Positions 1 to 10,121 of a stretch of DNA of 64,000 bases are shown in pieces (the stretch's first letter is position 1; each line of letters opens with the position of its first letter). Made by a program: the position numbers and the translations under genes. The stretch covers positions 2,480,001 through 2,544,000 of the forward strand of contig NZ_JAANOU010000001.1 in NCBI RefSeq assembly GCF_011758765.1. Reading direction: 5' to 3'. A model generated the notes under the pieces. It was not told the DNA's origin. It saw nothing but the letters and a program-made list of their open reading frames with translations, and searched no databases. The DNA comes from Amycolatopsis viridis (GTDB taxonomy: Bacteria > Actinomycetota > Actinomycetes > Mycobacteriales > Pseudonocardiaceae).

Positions 1-1311
<1,311 letters not shown>

Positions 1312-1315
<4 letters not shown>

Positions 1316-2229
1316 CCGTCCCGGACCTCCGAACCCCCCGGCTGCGGCTGCGGGGCCTCCACGCCGGTGACACCGAAGCGATCGTCCGGATCTTCGCCGA
1401 CCCGGAGATGAGCCGCTTCCTGGCGACCGACCTCAGCGACCCGGCGCGATGCCGGGCCTCGGTCGCGCGGCGCCTGTCCTACGCCGGGCCGGACGGCACC
1501 GGCCACTGGGTCGTCGAACGCGAGGGCGAGGTCATCGGCCTGGCGCACCTGCGGCCGTCCACCGAGCTGTCCGGGGACCTCGTGGAGATCGGCTACTTCC
1601 TCGACCCCGCCCACGGTGGCCAGGGCCTGGCCACCGAAGCGGCCGACGCGCTGCTGCGTCACGCCTTCGCGGCCCTCGGGCTGCCCGCCGTGTGGGCGCT
1701 CGTCCACGAGTCCAATGTGGCCAGCCGGAACCTGGTGCACCGCCTGGGTTTCACCGACGTCGGTGGCGGCGAGCACTACGGCGGCCCGCACCGCGTGTTC
1801 GTCGCGCTGCCGGCCGCGGCCGGGCAGTGGCACCACGTCGAGCTGTGGGTGCCCGACCTCGCGCGCGCCGAGGAGAGCTTCGGCTGGCTGCTCACCGAAC
1901 TCGGCTGGCGGGAGCACCAGCGCTGGCGGGACGGCGTGAGCTGGAAACTCGGCGCGGGGTACCTCGTGGTCGAACAGTCCCCGGCGCTCACCGGTGCCGT
2001 GCACGACCGTTGCGCGCCGGGTCTCAACCACGTAGCGCTGCACGCCGGTTCGCCGGAGCGCGTCGGCGAACTGGCCCAGGCCGCGCTCGCCCACGGCTGG
2101 CGGCCGTTGTTCGCCGAGCGCTACCCGCACGCCGGCGGTGCTGATCATTACGCCGCGTATCTGGAGAACGCCGACGGCTTCGAAGTCGAACTCGTCGCTG
2201 ACTGGCCGCGTTTCACTCGACCGGGTTAA
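1312..2229 (+). CDS. GNAT acetyltransferase fused to a VOC (glyoxalase-like) domain
   Basis: A 305-residue protein with two recognisable parts. Residues about 1-165 are a RimJ/RimL-type GNAT acetyltransferase: it opens [11 protein letters not shown], has acetyl-CoA loop [10 protein letters not shown] and the family's [13 protein letters not shown] motif. Residues about 170-300 read as a vicinal oxygen chelate domain ([22 protein letters not shown], then NHVALHAGS and a C-terminal [12 protein letters not shown]). The domains are in one unbroken frame. The ATG overlaps the aroQ stop. Substrate is unknown. The VOC half could bind a small ligand, metal or antibiotic, but nothing here decides it. 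Confidence 0.85.
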
Positions 2230-2237
2230 ACGCTCTC

Positions 2238-2243
2238 TACACT
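2238..2243 (+). promoter_or_regulatory. Candidate -10 box TACACT for the lipoprotein gene
   Basis: TACACT fits the actinobacterial TANNNT -10 pattern. It lies in the short gap after the GNAT-VOC gene and about 30 nt before the next start. No convincing -35 hexamer is visible at 17-19 bp. Confidence 0.4.
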
Positions 2244-2273
2244 GATCCTGTCGGTGGCGGTGGACGAACGGCG

Positions 2274-3782
2274 GTGACCATGCGCAGGGTGCTCGGCGGA
2301 ACGCTCGCCGCGGTGCTGGCCGTCAGCGCGCTGGCCGGGTGCGCCGGCAGCGTGCCGCCGCAGGCCGAGGGCGCCGGGCACGGCGTGATCGGCGGCGCCC
2401 AGCCGGGCACCACCACGACCGCGCCCGCCGACATCACGCTCGAGACCGCCTCGCCGCGCGAAAGCCCGGGTGTCGTGGGCGCGGGCGGACCCGGCGCGCC
2501 CTACAACTACGGCCCGACCGTGATGGCCGACGGCGCCACCAACCGGATGTGGTGGTGCAGCCAGTACCCCGGCTCGCCGCCGCCCGGCGACGACATCCTC
2601 TACGCCGAATCCGGATCGCTGGACGGGCCGTTCACCGGCCCCGGCGGCGCGGTGCCGCCCGCCGTGCTGTCCGGCGACCCCGGACAGTTCGACGGCGTGC
2701 ACACCTGCGACCCGTCGGTGATCCGGGTGGGCGGGACCTACTACCTGTACTACACCGGCGCGGCCGGCGACCACGCCCTCGGCAACGCGATCGGCCTCGC
2801 CACCAGCACCGACGGGATCACCTGGCGGCGCGCGAACGGGGCGGGGCCGATCGTCGGCCCGGCCCACGACACCCACCGCGACAACCTCTACGGCGCCGGC
2901 CAGCCCGCCGCGGTGTACCTCGACGGCTGGTTCTACCTGATGTTCACCGACACCACTGGCCTCGCCGCGGGCTGGAACGGCGCGGGCCAGTTCGTGCTGC
3001 GGTCGAAGGACCCGGCCTTCGCCGGTGGCGTCGAAGCGCTCGGCGAGGCCGGGTTCGCCCCGGTGGCGAGCACCGCCGCGCCGCGCACCAGGTCGGTGGC
3101 CGACGCGTTCAGCGCGGACCTGATGTGGATCGATGCGCTGAACGCGTGGGCGATCGCGCACGAGACCGCGGACGGCACCACGATCACCTTCTGGGACCGC
3201 GACTTCACCCGCAGGCCGTACCAGCCGCTGCTCGTCCCGGGCGCCTGGCGGGAGGGTCCCGGCCTGGTCCGGCGTCCCGACGGGCACGCGCCGATCTCGG
3301 CGGCGGACCCGTGCCGGCGCGTGCCGCTCGATGTGGTCCGTGCGACCGCGACCGGGGAGGCCGGCGCGCCCACCGACCTGCGCCGGTTCGGGCTGGACGT
3401 CGTGGGCGTGCCCGGGTGCGCGGACCCGCGCCGCGCGCTGACGGTCCTGGACGGTTTCGCGATGCCGTCCCCGGTGCGGACCATGGATCTGGTCGTCGCC
3501 GGACAGGTCGTGCGGGTCGACCGCCGCTCGGTGGCGCAGCAGCTGGCCGGGCACGTGCTGGACACGCGGCTGGACGTGCTGGACCAGTTCCCGGTCGCGG
3601 CGCGGCTGGAGTCGGGCACGCGTGCGCTGACGGCGGCCGGGCTCGGCGTCGGCTTCCTGCTCGACGACGGCCGCCTCTACCCGGTGCGGCGGGCGGACGC
3701 GGTGTCCGCGAACGGTTCCGCCGTCGAGGACGTCTCGCCCGCGCAGTGGCGCGGCTTCCCGGCCGGGCCCGCGCTGGGCTGA
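2274..3782 (+). CDS. Secreted lipoprotein with a GH43-like five-bladed beta-propeller
   Basis: Encodes 502 residues with a short basic N-terminus, a hydrophobic stretch and lipobox LAGC (Cys near residue 23), so it is predicted to be lipid-anchored outside the membrane. The first half contains repeated blade-like motifs typical of glycoside hydrolase family 43/62-type propellers: YNYGPTVMADGATNRMWW, CDPSVIRVGGTYYLYYTG, GLATSTDGITWRR and DGWFYLMFTDTTG. The C-terminal third (from about residue 340) is not recognised. GTG 2274 is used; ATG 2280 in the same frame is an alternative. Enzymatic activity is not proved because the catalytic acids cannot be assigned with confidence. Confidence 0.7.
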   Translation: MTMRRVLGGTLAAVLAVSALAGCAGSVPPQAEGAGHGVIGGAQPGTTTTAPADITLETASPRESPGVVGAGGPGAPYNYGPTVMADGATNRMWWCSQYPGSPPPGDDILYAESGSLDGPFTGPGGAVPPAVLSGDPGQFDGVHTCDPSVIRVGGTYYLYYTGAAGDHALGNAIGLATSTDGITWRRANGAGPIVGPAHDTHRDNLYGAGQPAAVYLDGWFYLMFTDTTGLAAGWNGAGQFVLRSKDPAFAGGVEALGEAGFAPVASTAAPRTRSVADAFSADLMWIDALNAWAIAHETADGTTITFWDRDFTRRPYQPLLVPGAWREGPGLVRRPDGHAPISAADPCRRVPLDVVRATATGEAGAPTDLRRFGLDVVGVPGCADPRRALTVLDGFAMPSPVRTMDLVVAGQVVRVDRRSVAQQLAGHVLDTRLDVLDQFPVAARLESGTRALTAAGLGVGFLLDDGRLYPVRRADAVSANGSAVEDVSPAQWRGFPAGPALG

Positions 3783-3788
3783 TCCGGG

Positions 3789-4274
3789 TCAGTCCTCGGC
3801 CGCGGGCCTCGGGCGCGGAGCGGGCCGCGGGCGCGGGCGTCGTGCCGGGCGTTCCCCTGGCTCGTCCTCGTCGGGTGCCGGCCGCTGGACCCGCCCGCCG
3901 GCGAACAGGCCCAGCCCGGCCGGCACCAGGATCAGCAGCGCGGTGAACGCGGCGCCACCGGTGACCGCAGGCCACAGCTCGTCCGCGCCCGTGCGGTCCA
4001 CGAACACCGCGCGCCCGATGACGTACAGCACGCCGGACACCGGACCCGCCACCAGCGACGCGATCAGCCAGATCCGGCCGGCGCCGGCGAGGCGCCGCCA
4101 CGCGTCCAGCGCGCTCCACAGCGCCGCGATGCCCACCAGCAGCGCGATCACCGCGATCCGGGCGGTGGTCAGGCCGGTCGGGTCGTACACGGTCGCCTTC
4201 GCCAGGGCGACCTCGACCAGCGCGTGCAGCACCGCCATGCCCAGACCTCGAACCAGCCAGGACCGCATACCCAT
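3789..4274 (-). CDS. B-4DMT-like four-helix membrane protein
   Basis: A 161-residue integral membrane protein with four hydrophobic stretches (about residues 5-25, 38-58, 68-92 and 100-122) and a Pro/Arg-rich, acidic cytoplasmic-looking tail ending RPAAED. It lies beside pepQ and efp and near aroQ/aroB, the same neighbourhood as the mycobacterial Rv2536-type membrane protein, which is annotated in databases as a B-4DMT family transporter. Transport function and substrate are unproved. ATG 4274 was chosen; an in-frame ATG lies two codons later. The gene is convergent with the lipoprotein gene, with 6 bp between stops. Confidence 0.7.
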   Translation of the reverse strand: MGMRSWLVRGLGMAVLHALVEVALAKATVYDPTGLTTARIAVIALLVGIAALWSALDAWRRLAGAGRIWLIASLVAGPVSGVLYVIGRAVFVDRTGADELWPAVTGGAAFTALLILVPAGLGLFAGGRVQRPAPDEDEPGERPARRPRPRPAPRPRPAAED

Positions 4275-4295
4275 CCACCCATCGTCGCACCGCAC

Positions 4296-4301
4296 TAAGC
4301 T
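4296..4301 (+). promoter_or_regulatory. -10 box TAAGCT of a probable leaderless pepQ promoter
   Basis: TAAGCT ends 6 nt before GTG 4308. Transcription from this box would start at or next to the G of the start codon, and no Shine-Dalgarno is visible, both expected of a leaderless mRNA. Confidence 0.5.
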
Positions 4302-4307
4302 GCCTGT

Positions 4308-5405
4308 GTGCCCGACCTCCACGCCTCCCGGCGCGACGCCCTGCGCACGGTGCTCAACGAGTCCGGCGTCGACGCGTTGCTCGTCACCGACCTGCTCAAC
4401 GTGCGTTACCTGACCGGCTTCACCGGCTCCAACGCCGCGCTGCTGGTGCACGGCGCGGGTGAGGACCGCACCGTGTTCTGCACCGACGGCCGCTACACCA
4501 CGCAGGCCGCGGCCGAGGTGCCGGACCTGGAGCGGGTCATCGAGCGGGAGAGCGCCGAGGCTCTGCTGGCGCGCGCCGCGGGCGACGCGGCCGCCTACCG
4601 GCGCACCGGTTTCGAGAGCCAGCACGTCAGCGTCGAAGCGCACGACGCCTACACCCGCGTCGCCGACGGGGTCGAGCTGACCCGCGCGCCCGGCCTGGTC
4701 GAGCGGTTGCGGCTGGTCAAGGACGAGGCCGAGATCGAGGCGCTGCGGATGGCGTGCGCGGCCGCCGACCGCGCGCTGGCCGGGTTGCTCGAGCACGGCG
4801 GCCTGCGCGCCGGCCGCACCGAGCGGGACGTGGCGCGCGATCTGGAGAACCGCATGCTCGACCACGGCTCGTCCGGGCCGTCGTTCGACACCATCGTCGC
4901 GGCGGGGCCGAACTCGGCGATCCCGCACCACCGGCCGGCCGACCGCCCGCTGCGCGCCGGGGACTTCGTCAAGCTGGACTTCGGGGCGACGGTCGACGGT
5001 TACCACTCCGACATGACCCGCACGGTCGTGCTCGGCCGCCCGGCCGGCTGGCAGGAAGACCTGTACGAGCTGGTCCGCCGCGCCCAGCAGACCGGCCTGG
5101 AGGCGGCGCTGGCCGGGCAGGCGGTCGCCGACGTGGACCGGGCCGCCCGGCACGTCATCGAGCACGCCGGGCACGGTGACGACTTCTCGCACGGCCTCGG
5201 GCACGGTGTCGGCCTGGAGGTGCACGAGGCGCCCAGGCTCGCGAAGAACGTCGCCGGTACACTGGCCGTCGGCATGACGGTCACCGTGGAGCCAGGCGTC
5301 TACCTCGCCGGCCGCGGTGGCGTGCGCATCGAGGACACGCTGGTCGTGCGGGACGCCGATCCCGAACTCCTCACCCTGAGCAGCAAGGAACTCGTGGTCG
5401 TGTAG
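4308..5405 (+). CDS. pepQ: M24 family Xaa-Pro aminopeptidase/dipeptidase
   Basis: Cleaves Xaa-Pro bonds in the cytoplasm using two divalent metals. The 365 residues comprise a creatinase-like N-terminal domain (about 1-130) and a pita-bread catalytic domain. All five metal ligands are visible in order: Asp in KLDFGATVDGYHSD (two Asp), His in HGLGHGVGLEVHEAP, Glu in VTVEPGVYL and Glu in GVRIEDTLVV. GTG 4308 is chosen because it follows the TAAGCT box directly. The gene precedes efp by 36 bp, the usual actinobacterial pepQ-efp pairing. PepP and PepQ cannot be separated by sequence alone. Confidence 0.92.
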   Translation: MPDLHASRRDALRTVLNESGVDALLVTDLLNVRYLTGFTGSNAALLVHGAGEDRTVFCTDGRYTTQAAAEVPDLERVIERESAEALLARAAGDAAAYRRTGFESQHVSVEAHDAYTRVADGVELTRAPGLVERLRLVKDEAEIEALRMACAAADRALAGLLEHGGLRAGRTERDVARDLENRMLDHGSSGPSFDTIVAAGPNSAIPHHRPADRPLRAGDFVKLDFGATVDGYHSDMTRTVVLGRPAGWQEDLYELVRRAQQTGLEAALAGQAVADVDRAARHVIEHAGHGDDFSHGLGHGVGLEVHEAPRLAKNVAGTLAVGMTVTVEPGVYLAGRGGVRIEDTLVVRDADPELLTLSSKELVVV

Positions 5406-5441
5406 CGCGGCCCGATCGGAAACAGGAGAACTGGACAACCC

Positions 5442-5999
5442 GTGGCCACCACCAACGACCTGAAGAACGGCCTGGTGCTGAACCTCGACGGACAACTGTG
5501 GTCCGTCGTGAACTTCCAGCACGTCAAACCGGGCAAGGGCGGTGCGTTCGTGCGCACCACGCTCAAGCACGTGCTGTCCGGCAAGGTGGTGGACAAGACC
5601 TTCAACGCGGGCACCAAGGTCGACACCGCGACCGTCGACCGGCGCACCATGACCTACCTGTACAACGACGGGTCCGACTACGTCTTCATGGACGGCGAGA
5701 CCTACGACCAGATCACGGTGCCGCGGGAGACGGTCGGCGACGGCGCGAACTACCTGCTGGAGAACACCGAGGTCCAGGTCGCCATGCACGAGGGTGTGGC
5801 GCTCTACGTCGAGCTGCCGACCTCGGTCGAGCTGGTCATCCAGCACACCGACCCGGGCCTGCAGGGCGACCGCTCCACCGGCGGCACCAAGCCGGCCACC
5901 CTGGAGACCGGCGCCGAGATCCAGGTGCCGCTGTTCCTGAGCACCGGCGAGAAGGTCAAGGTCGACACCCGCGACGGCCGTTACCTGGGCAGGGCCTAG
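5442..5999 (+). CDS. efp: Translation elongation factor P
   Basis: Relieves ribosome stalling at polyproline stretches. The 185-residue, three-domain protein is the normal bacterial length. The domain I tip loop is VKPGKGGAF with Lys32 at the apex; this Lys is the residue modified in some bacteria, and no epmA/epmB-type gene is in this window. Domain III ends [18 protein letters not shown]. The start is GTG 5442 with an AGGAGA element about 12 nt upstream. NusB begins one base after the stop, so efp and nusB probably share a transcript. Confidence 0.97.
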   Translation: MATTNDLKNGLVLNLDGQLWSVVNFQHVKPGKGGAFVRTTLKHVLSGKVVDKTFNAGTKVDTATVDRRTMTYLYNDGSDYVFMDGETYDQITVPRETVGDGANYLLENTEVQVAMHEGVALYVELPTSVELVIQHTDPGLQGDRSTGGTKPATLETGAEIQVPLFLSTGEKVKVDTRDGRYLGRA

Positions 6000-6000
6000 G

Positions 6001-6447
6001 TTGTCCGACCCGGCATCGGCACCACGGCGCGGCGGCCGCCGGGCCCTGCGCAGGCGTGCCGTCGAGATCCTGTACGAGGCCGCCCAACGTTCACTCGATC
6101 CGGTGACGCTGCTGGCGGACCGGGTGGGGTCCACCGCCGCCGACCCGGTCGGCGACTACACGATCAGCCTCGTCGAGGGCGTCACGGCGAACCGCGAGCG
6201 GATCGACGAGCTGCTCGCCGAGCACGCGCACGGCTGGACGCTGGAGCGCATGCCACCGGTCGACCTGGCCGTGCTGCGGGTGGGCGTCTACGAGCTGCTG
6301 TGGGCGGCGGACGTGCCGGACCCGGTCGCGATCGACGAGGCGGTGGGCCTGGCCCGGGAGCTGTCCACGGACGACTCGCCGCGGTTCGTCAACGGGGTGC
6401 TCGGCCGGATCGGCACGATCGCCGACCGCATCCGCGCGGTCCTGTAG
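6001..6447 (+). CDS. nusB: Transcription antitermination factor NusB
   Basis: RNA-binding all-helical protein that acts with NusE (S10) in rRNA antitermination. The 148 residues include RRAVEILYEAAQR at the N-terminus and the C-terminal signature RFVNGVLGRI. The start is TTG 6001, one base after the efp stop and without its own good ribosome binding site, which suggests coupling to efp. An efficient terminator follows 13 bp after the stop. Confidence 0.95.
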   Translation: MSDPASAPRRGGRRALRRRAVEILYEAAQRSLDPVTLLADRVGSTAADPVGDYTISLVEGVTANRERIDELLAEHAHGWTLERMPPVDLAVLRVGVYELLWAADVPDPVAIDEAVGLARELSTDDSPRFVNGVLGRIGTIADRIRAVL

Positions 6448-6460
6448 CGAGCAGCAGAAG

Positions 6461-6490
6461 GCCCGGCGCGCGGAGATCGCGCCGGGCTTT
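6461..6490 (+). terminator. Rho-independent terminator after nusB
   Basis: A perfect 10-bp inverted repeat (GCCCGGCGCG at 6461-6470, CGCGCCGGGC at 6478-6487) with a 7-nt loop is followed by TTT. It sits 13 bp after the nusB stop and ends the pepQ-efp-nusB transcript before convergent bldD. Confidence 0.85.
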
Positions 6491-6523
6491 CCGTGTCGGT
6501 GGTTCCGGGCGCAGCGGGACAGT

Positions 6524-6545
6524 GGTTCGCGCCGTTCCGCGAACC
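6524..6545. terminator. Possible terminator hairpin downstream of bldD
   Basis: GGTTCGC (6524-6530) and GCGAACC (6539-6545) form a 7-bp hairpin with an 8-nt loop 20 bp beyond the bldD stop. There is no clear T-tract on the bldD strand, so this is weaker than the adjacent nusB terminator. Confidence 0.35.
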
Positions 6546-6564
6546 CCGGTTGCCCGCCTGGCCC

Positions 6565-7053
6565 TCAGTCCTCCTTGGCGGGACGCGCTTCCGGCGGCAA
6601 GACGCCCCAGTCGATGAGCTGCTCGGTCAGTTCACCGGGGGTCATGTCGTAGATGATGGCCAGCGACCGCAGGTCCTCGGTGCGGATGGACAGCACCTTG
6701 CCGTTGTAGTCGCCGCGCTGGCTCTGGATGGTGGCCGCGTAGCGGGCGAGCGGACCGACCTTCTCGGCCGGCAGCTGCTGCAGCCGCTCCAGGTTTATCA
6801 CGATCTTGGTGGCGGGTTCGGCGCCGGAGGGCACGCGGCCTTCGGGCAGCAGCTCGACCACCGGCACGCCGTAGAAGTCGGCGAGCTCGGCCAGCTTCTG
6901 CACGGTCACGGCCCGGTCGCCGCGCTCGTAGGAACCGACCACGACAGCCTTCCAGCGTCCGCCGGACTTCTGCTCGACCCCGTGCAGGGACAGGCCCTGT
7001 TGCTGGCGGATCCCGCGGAGCTTCGCCCCGAGCGCCTTGGCGTAATCGCCCAT
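6565..7053 (-). CDS. bldD: Developmental master regulator BldD
   Basis: A 162-residue DNA-binding protein that represses development genes when bound to cyclic di-GMP. Residues about 1-70 are an Xre-type helix-turn-helix (LRGIRQQQGLSLHGVEQ, then SYERGDRAVTVQKL). The C-terminal domain carries Arg113-Gly-Asp, an 8-residue spacer and Arg124-Thr-Glu-Asp127. This matches the Streptomyces RGD-X8-RQDD c-di-GMP motif with the spacing intact and conservative changes inside the second element. The ATG at 7053 begins MGDYAKALGAKLR; the frame is open further upstream but that stretch is the regulatory region. It is divergent from the pyr operon. Confidence 0.95.
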   Translation of the reverse strand: MGDYAKALGAKLRGIRQQQGLSLHGVEQKSGGRWKAVVVGSYERGDRAVTVQKLAELADFYGVPVVELLPEGRVPSGAEPATKIVINLERLQQLPAEKVGPLARYAATIQSQRGDYNGKVLSIRTEDLRSLAIIYDMTPGELTEQLIDWGVLPPEARPAKED

Positions 7054-7116
7054 CTGGTGGTTCTCCGTTTCCTCGCCCAGTCGGTCTGGTGGGCCGCCGG
7101 GGGACTGCCGAGTTGA

Positions 7117-7145
7117 ACACTCAGAGTAATGGTTACGCATTGTCG
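7117..7145. promoter_or_regulatory. Two overlapping-phase BldD-box-like dyads upstream of bldD
   Basis: The known BldD box is approximately TNACNC(A/T)GNGTNA. Bases 7117-7129 contain ACTCAGAGTAA, matching 12 of 13 positions. Bases 7133-7145 (TTACGCATTGTCG) match 11 of 13, with centres 16 bp apart. They lie 64-92 bp upstream of the bldD start, as expected for autoregulation. The matching was done by eye. Confidence 0.6.
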
Positions 7146-7206
7146 TCACCAGGTCAAGGAGAGGATGCCTCCGCCACCACCCGGATGGCTGAACCGAACC
7201 TCCTGT

Positions 7207-7212
7207 TACCAT
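7207..7212 (+). promoter_or_regulatory. Candidate -10 box TACCAT of the pyr operon
   Basis: TACCAT fits TANNNT. Starting about 7 nt downstream gives a leader of about 70 nt that would contain the whole PyrR-binding loop at 7258-7275. No clear -35 is seen. Confidence 0.35.
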
Positions 7213-7257
7213 CAAGTGGATTTCCTCGGTAAGCAGGAGATCGACATCCTTTAAGGA

Positions 7258-7275
7258 CCCGTCCGGTGAGGCGGG
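7258..7275 (+). promoter_or_regulatory. PyrR-binding RNA loop in the pyrR leader
   Basis: Bases 7262-7272 read TCCGGTGAGGC, an exact match to the core UCCNGNGAGGY of PyrR-binding loops. CCCG (7258-7261) and CGGG (7272-7275) flank it and can close a stem. The loop runs directly into the purine-rich GGGGAAGGAG ribosome binding site (7272-7281) of pyrR. Binding of PyrR-UMP would therefore be expected to block translation, as described for mycobacteria, rather than to act by the Bacillus attenuator. No attenuator terminator is visible. Confidence 0.7.
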
Positions 7276-7288
7276 GAAGGAGTCTGCC

Positions 7289-7879
7289 GTGGCGTCACGC
7301 CCTCGTGGCGCGGCGGAGCCAGGTGGCGAGCGCGAGCTGCTCTCCGCCGGCGACGTTGCGCGCACCATCGCCCGGATGGCCCACCAGGTCATCGAGAAGA
7401 CCGCCCTCGGCGGCGGCCCGGGCGCACCGCCCGTTCTCCTGGGCATCCCGACCCGGGGCACCTCGCTCGCGACCCGGCTGGCCGAGCGCATCGGCGAGTT
7501 CTCCGGCGTCGAGCCCCCCACCGGTGCCCTGGACATCACCCTCTACCGCGACGACCTGCGCCGCCGTCCGACGCGGCCGCTCGCGGACACCACCCTGCCC
7601 GACAGCGGCATCGATGACCGGGTGGTGATCCTGGTCGACGACGTGCTGTTCTCCGGCCGGACCGTGCGCGCGGCGCTGGACGCCCTGCGTGATCACGGGC
7701 GTCCCCGGGCCGTGCAGCTCGCCGTGCTGGTCGACCGCGGGCACCGCGAGTTCCCGATCCGCGCCGACTACGTGGGCAAGAACATCCCGACCGCACGTGC
7801 CGAGGACGTCGCCGTGCTGCTGTCCGAAGTAGACGGCCGCGACGCGGTGCTGCTGCGGGAGGGGGAAGCGAAGGCATGA
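7289..7879 (+). CDS. pyrR: Bifunctional pyr operon regulator / uracil phosphoribosyltransferase
   Basis: Binds pyr leader RNA in response to uridine nucleotides and has uracil phosphoribosyltransferase activity. The 196-residue protein has the PRPP-binding signature [20 protein letters not shown] and the PyrR-specific [17 protein letters not shown] and ITLYRDDL segments. The C-terminus contains [15 protein letters not shown] 7289 is preceded by a strong purine-rich site at 7272-7281. Its TGA overlaps the ATG of pyrB. It heads the operon and probably represses it through the loop at 7258-7275. Confidence 0.95.
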   Translation: MASRPRGAAEPGGERELLSAGDVARTIARMAHQVIEKTALGGGPGAPPVLLGIPTRGTSLATRLAERIGEFSGVEPPTGALDITLYRDDLRRRPTRPLADTTLPDSGIDDRVVILVDDVLFSGRTVRAALDALRDHGRPRAVQLAVLVDRGHREFPIRADYVGKNIPTARAEDVAVLLSEVDGRDAVLLREGEAKA

Positions 7880-8835
7880 AGCACCTGCTGGCCACCGAAA
7901 ACCTCGATCCGGACCTGGCGACCGCGGTGCTGGACACCGCCGACGGGCTCAAGCGCACGCTGCTCGGCCGCGAGGTCCGCAAGCTGCCGACCCTGCGCGG
8001 CCGCACGGTCGTGACCATGTTCTACGAGAACTCCACCCGCACCCGGGTCTCGTTCGAGATCGCCGGGAAGTGGATGAGCGCGGACGTGGTGAACGTCTCG
8101 GCCGGCGGCTCGTCGGTCGGCAAGGGCGAGTCGCTGCGGGACACCGCGCTGACCCTGTCCGCGGCCGGCGCCGACTGCGTCATCGTCCGCCACCCGGCCT
8201 CCGGCGCGGCCCAGCGCCTGGCCGGCTGGCTCGAGGGCACCGGCACCTCGGTCGTCAACGCCGGGGACGGCATGCACGAGCACCCCACCCAGGCGCTGCT
8301 GGACGCGGCCACCCTGCGGGACCGGCTCGGCGGGATCAAGGACCGGCGCATCGGCATCGTCGGCGACGTCCTGCACAGCCGGGTCGCGCGCTCCAACATC
8401 CACCTGCTGTCCGCGCTGGGTGCCGAGGTGGTGCTCATCGCGCCGCCGACGCTGCTGCCGGCCGGGGTCGGCGCGCTGCCGGTGACCGTCTCGCACGACC
8501 TGGACGCCGAGCTGCCTGCCCTGGACGCGGTGATGATGCTGCGCGTGCAGGCCGAGCGGTTGGCCGGCGCCGCCGGCCCCGGCGGCAAGTTCGCGGGGTT
8601 CTTCCCCTCGGCTCGCGAATACTCGATCGCCTACGGCCTGAACGAGGCGCGGCTGCGGCTGCTGCCCGAGCACGCGGTGGTGCTGCACCCCGGCCCGATG
8701 CTGCGCGGCATGGAGATCGCCTCCGCCGTGGCGGACGCGCCGTCCGCGGCGATCACCGACCAGGTCCGCAACGGGGTGCACGTGCGGATGGCCGTTCTCT
8801 ACCACCTGCTCGCCGGAGAGGAAGACGCGAAGTGA
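7876..8835 (+). CDS. pyrB: Aspartate carbamoyltransferase catalytic subunit
   Basis: Condenses carbamoyl phosphate with aspartate, the committed pyrimidine step. The 319 residues show the carbamoyl-phosphate motif [13 protein letters not shown], the HPTQALLDA segment and the aspartate-domain [12 protein letters not shown]. No regulatory subunit gene (pyrI) is adjacent, as usual in actinobacteria. The ATG overlaps the pyrR stop (ATGA) and the TGA overlaps the pyrC GTG. Confidence 0.97.
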   Translation: MKHLLATENLDPDLATAVLDTADGLKRTLLGREVRKLPTLRGRTVVTMFYENSTRTRVSFEIAGKWMSADVVNVSAGGSSVGKGESLRDTALTLSAAGADCVIVRHPASGAAQRLAGWLEGTGTSVVNAGDGMHEHPTQALLDAATLRDRLGGIKDRRIGIVGDVLHSRVARSNIHLLSALGAEVVLIAPPTLLPAGVGALPVTVSHDLDAELPALDAVMMLRVQAERLAGAAGPGGKFAGFFPSAREYSIAYGLNEARLRLLPEHAVVLHPGPMLRGMEIASAVADAPSAAITDQVRNGVHVRMAVLYHLLAGEEDAK

Positions 8836-10121
8836 CCCAGGTTCTGATCAAGGGTGCCCGGCTCTACGGCGAGGGCGACCCGGTGGACGTCCTGGTCACC
8901 GGCGGCACCATCGCCGAAATCGGCGAAATCCAGGCACCCGGGGACGCCGAGGTGATCGAGGCCGGCGGCCAGGTCCTGCTGCCCGGCTTCGTCGACCTGC
9001 ACACCCACCTGCGGGAACCGGGCCGCGAGGACACCGAGACCATCGAAACCGGCTCGGCCGCGGCCGCGCTCGGCGGCTACACCGCCGTGTTCGCGATGGC
9101 CAACACCGATCCGGTGGCCGACAACGCGGTGGTGGTCGAGCACGTGTGGCGCCGCGGCCGGGAGACCGGCCTGGTCGACGTGCACCCGGTCGGCGCGGTG
9201 ACCGTCGGGCTCCGCGGCGAGCGGCTCGCCGAGCTGGGCACGATGGCGAAGTCGGCGGCCGGGGTGCGGGTGTTCTCCGACGACGGCCACTGCGTGCACG
9301 ACCCGCTGATCATGCGCCGGGCGCTGGAGTACTCGACCGCACTGGACGTGGTGATCGCCCAGCACGCCGAGGAGCCCCGGCTGACCGTCGGCGCACAGGC
9401 CCACGAGGGCGAGAACGGTTCACGCCTGGGCTACGCGGGCTGGCCCGCCTCCGCCGAGGAGTCCATCGTCGCGCGCGACTGCCTGCTCGCCGAGCACGCC
9501 GGCGCGCGCCTGCACGTGTGTCACGTCTCCACCGCCGGCACCGCGGACGTGCTGCGCTGGGCGAAGGAACGGGGGACCCGGGTCTCGGCCGAGGTCACCC
9601 CGCACCACCTGCTGCTCACCGACGAGCGCCTGGCCACCTACGACCCGGTGAACAAGGTCAACCCGCCGCTGCGGACCGGCGGCGACGTGGCGAAGCTGCG
9701 GGCCGCACTGGCCGAGGGCGTCATCGACTGCGTCGCCACCGACCACGCCCCGCACGCGCCGCAGGACAAGGACTGCGAGTGGTCCGCGGCCCGGCCCGGC
9801 ATGCTCGGCCTGCAGACCGCCCTCTCCGTGGTCGCCGCGACCATGGTGGAGACCGGGCTGCTGGACTGGCGTGGCGTGGCGAAGGTCATGAGCGAGCGGC
9901 CCGCGGAGATCGCCGGCCTGCCTGACCAGGGACGACCGCTCGCCGTGGGCGAACCCGCCAACCTGGTGCTGGTCGACCCGGGCGCACAATGGACCGTGCG
10001 GGGGGCGGAGCTGGCCAGCCTCGCCGCCAACACCCCGTACGAGGGAATGCGGTTGCCCGCCGTGGTGACCGCGACGATGTTGCGCGGGCGGGTCACGGCC
10101 CGCGAAGGGAAGATCTGCTGA
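8832..10121 (+). CDS. pyrC: Dihydroorotase
   Basis: Cyclises carbamoyl aspartate to dihydroorotate using zinc. The 429-residue amidohydrolase contains the metal motif [10 protein letters not shown], HxxE-type [30 protein letters not shown] and the catalytic Asp in [12 protein letters not shown], so the active site is complete. The start is GTG 8832, overlapping the pyrB stop; the frame is open far upstream but that part is a shadow of pyrB. The stop shares one base with the start of the next gene (TGATG). Confidence 0.96.
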   Translation: MTQVLIKGARLYGEGDPVDVLVTGGTIAEIGEIQAPGDAEVIEAGGQVLLPGFVDLHTHLREPGREDTETIETGSAAAALGGYTAVFAMANTDPVADNAVVVEHVWRRGRETGLVDVHPVGAVTVGLRGERLAELGTMAKSAAGVRVFSDDGHCVHDPLIMRRALEYSTALDVVIAQHAEEPRLTVGAQAHEGENGSRLGYAGWPASAEESIVARDCLLAEHAGARLHVCHVSTAGTADVLRWAKERGTRVSAEVTPHHLLLTDERLATYDPVNKVNPPLRTGGDVAKLRAALAEGVIDCVATDHAPHAPQDKDCEWSAARPGMLGLQTALSVVAATMVETGLLDWRGVAKVMSERPAEIAGLPDQGRPLAVGEPANLVLVDPGAQWTVRGAELASLAANTPYEGMRLPAVVTATMLRGRVTAREGKIC

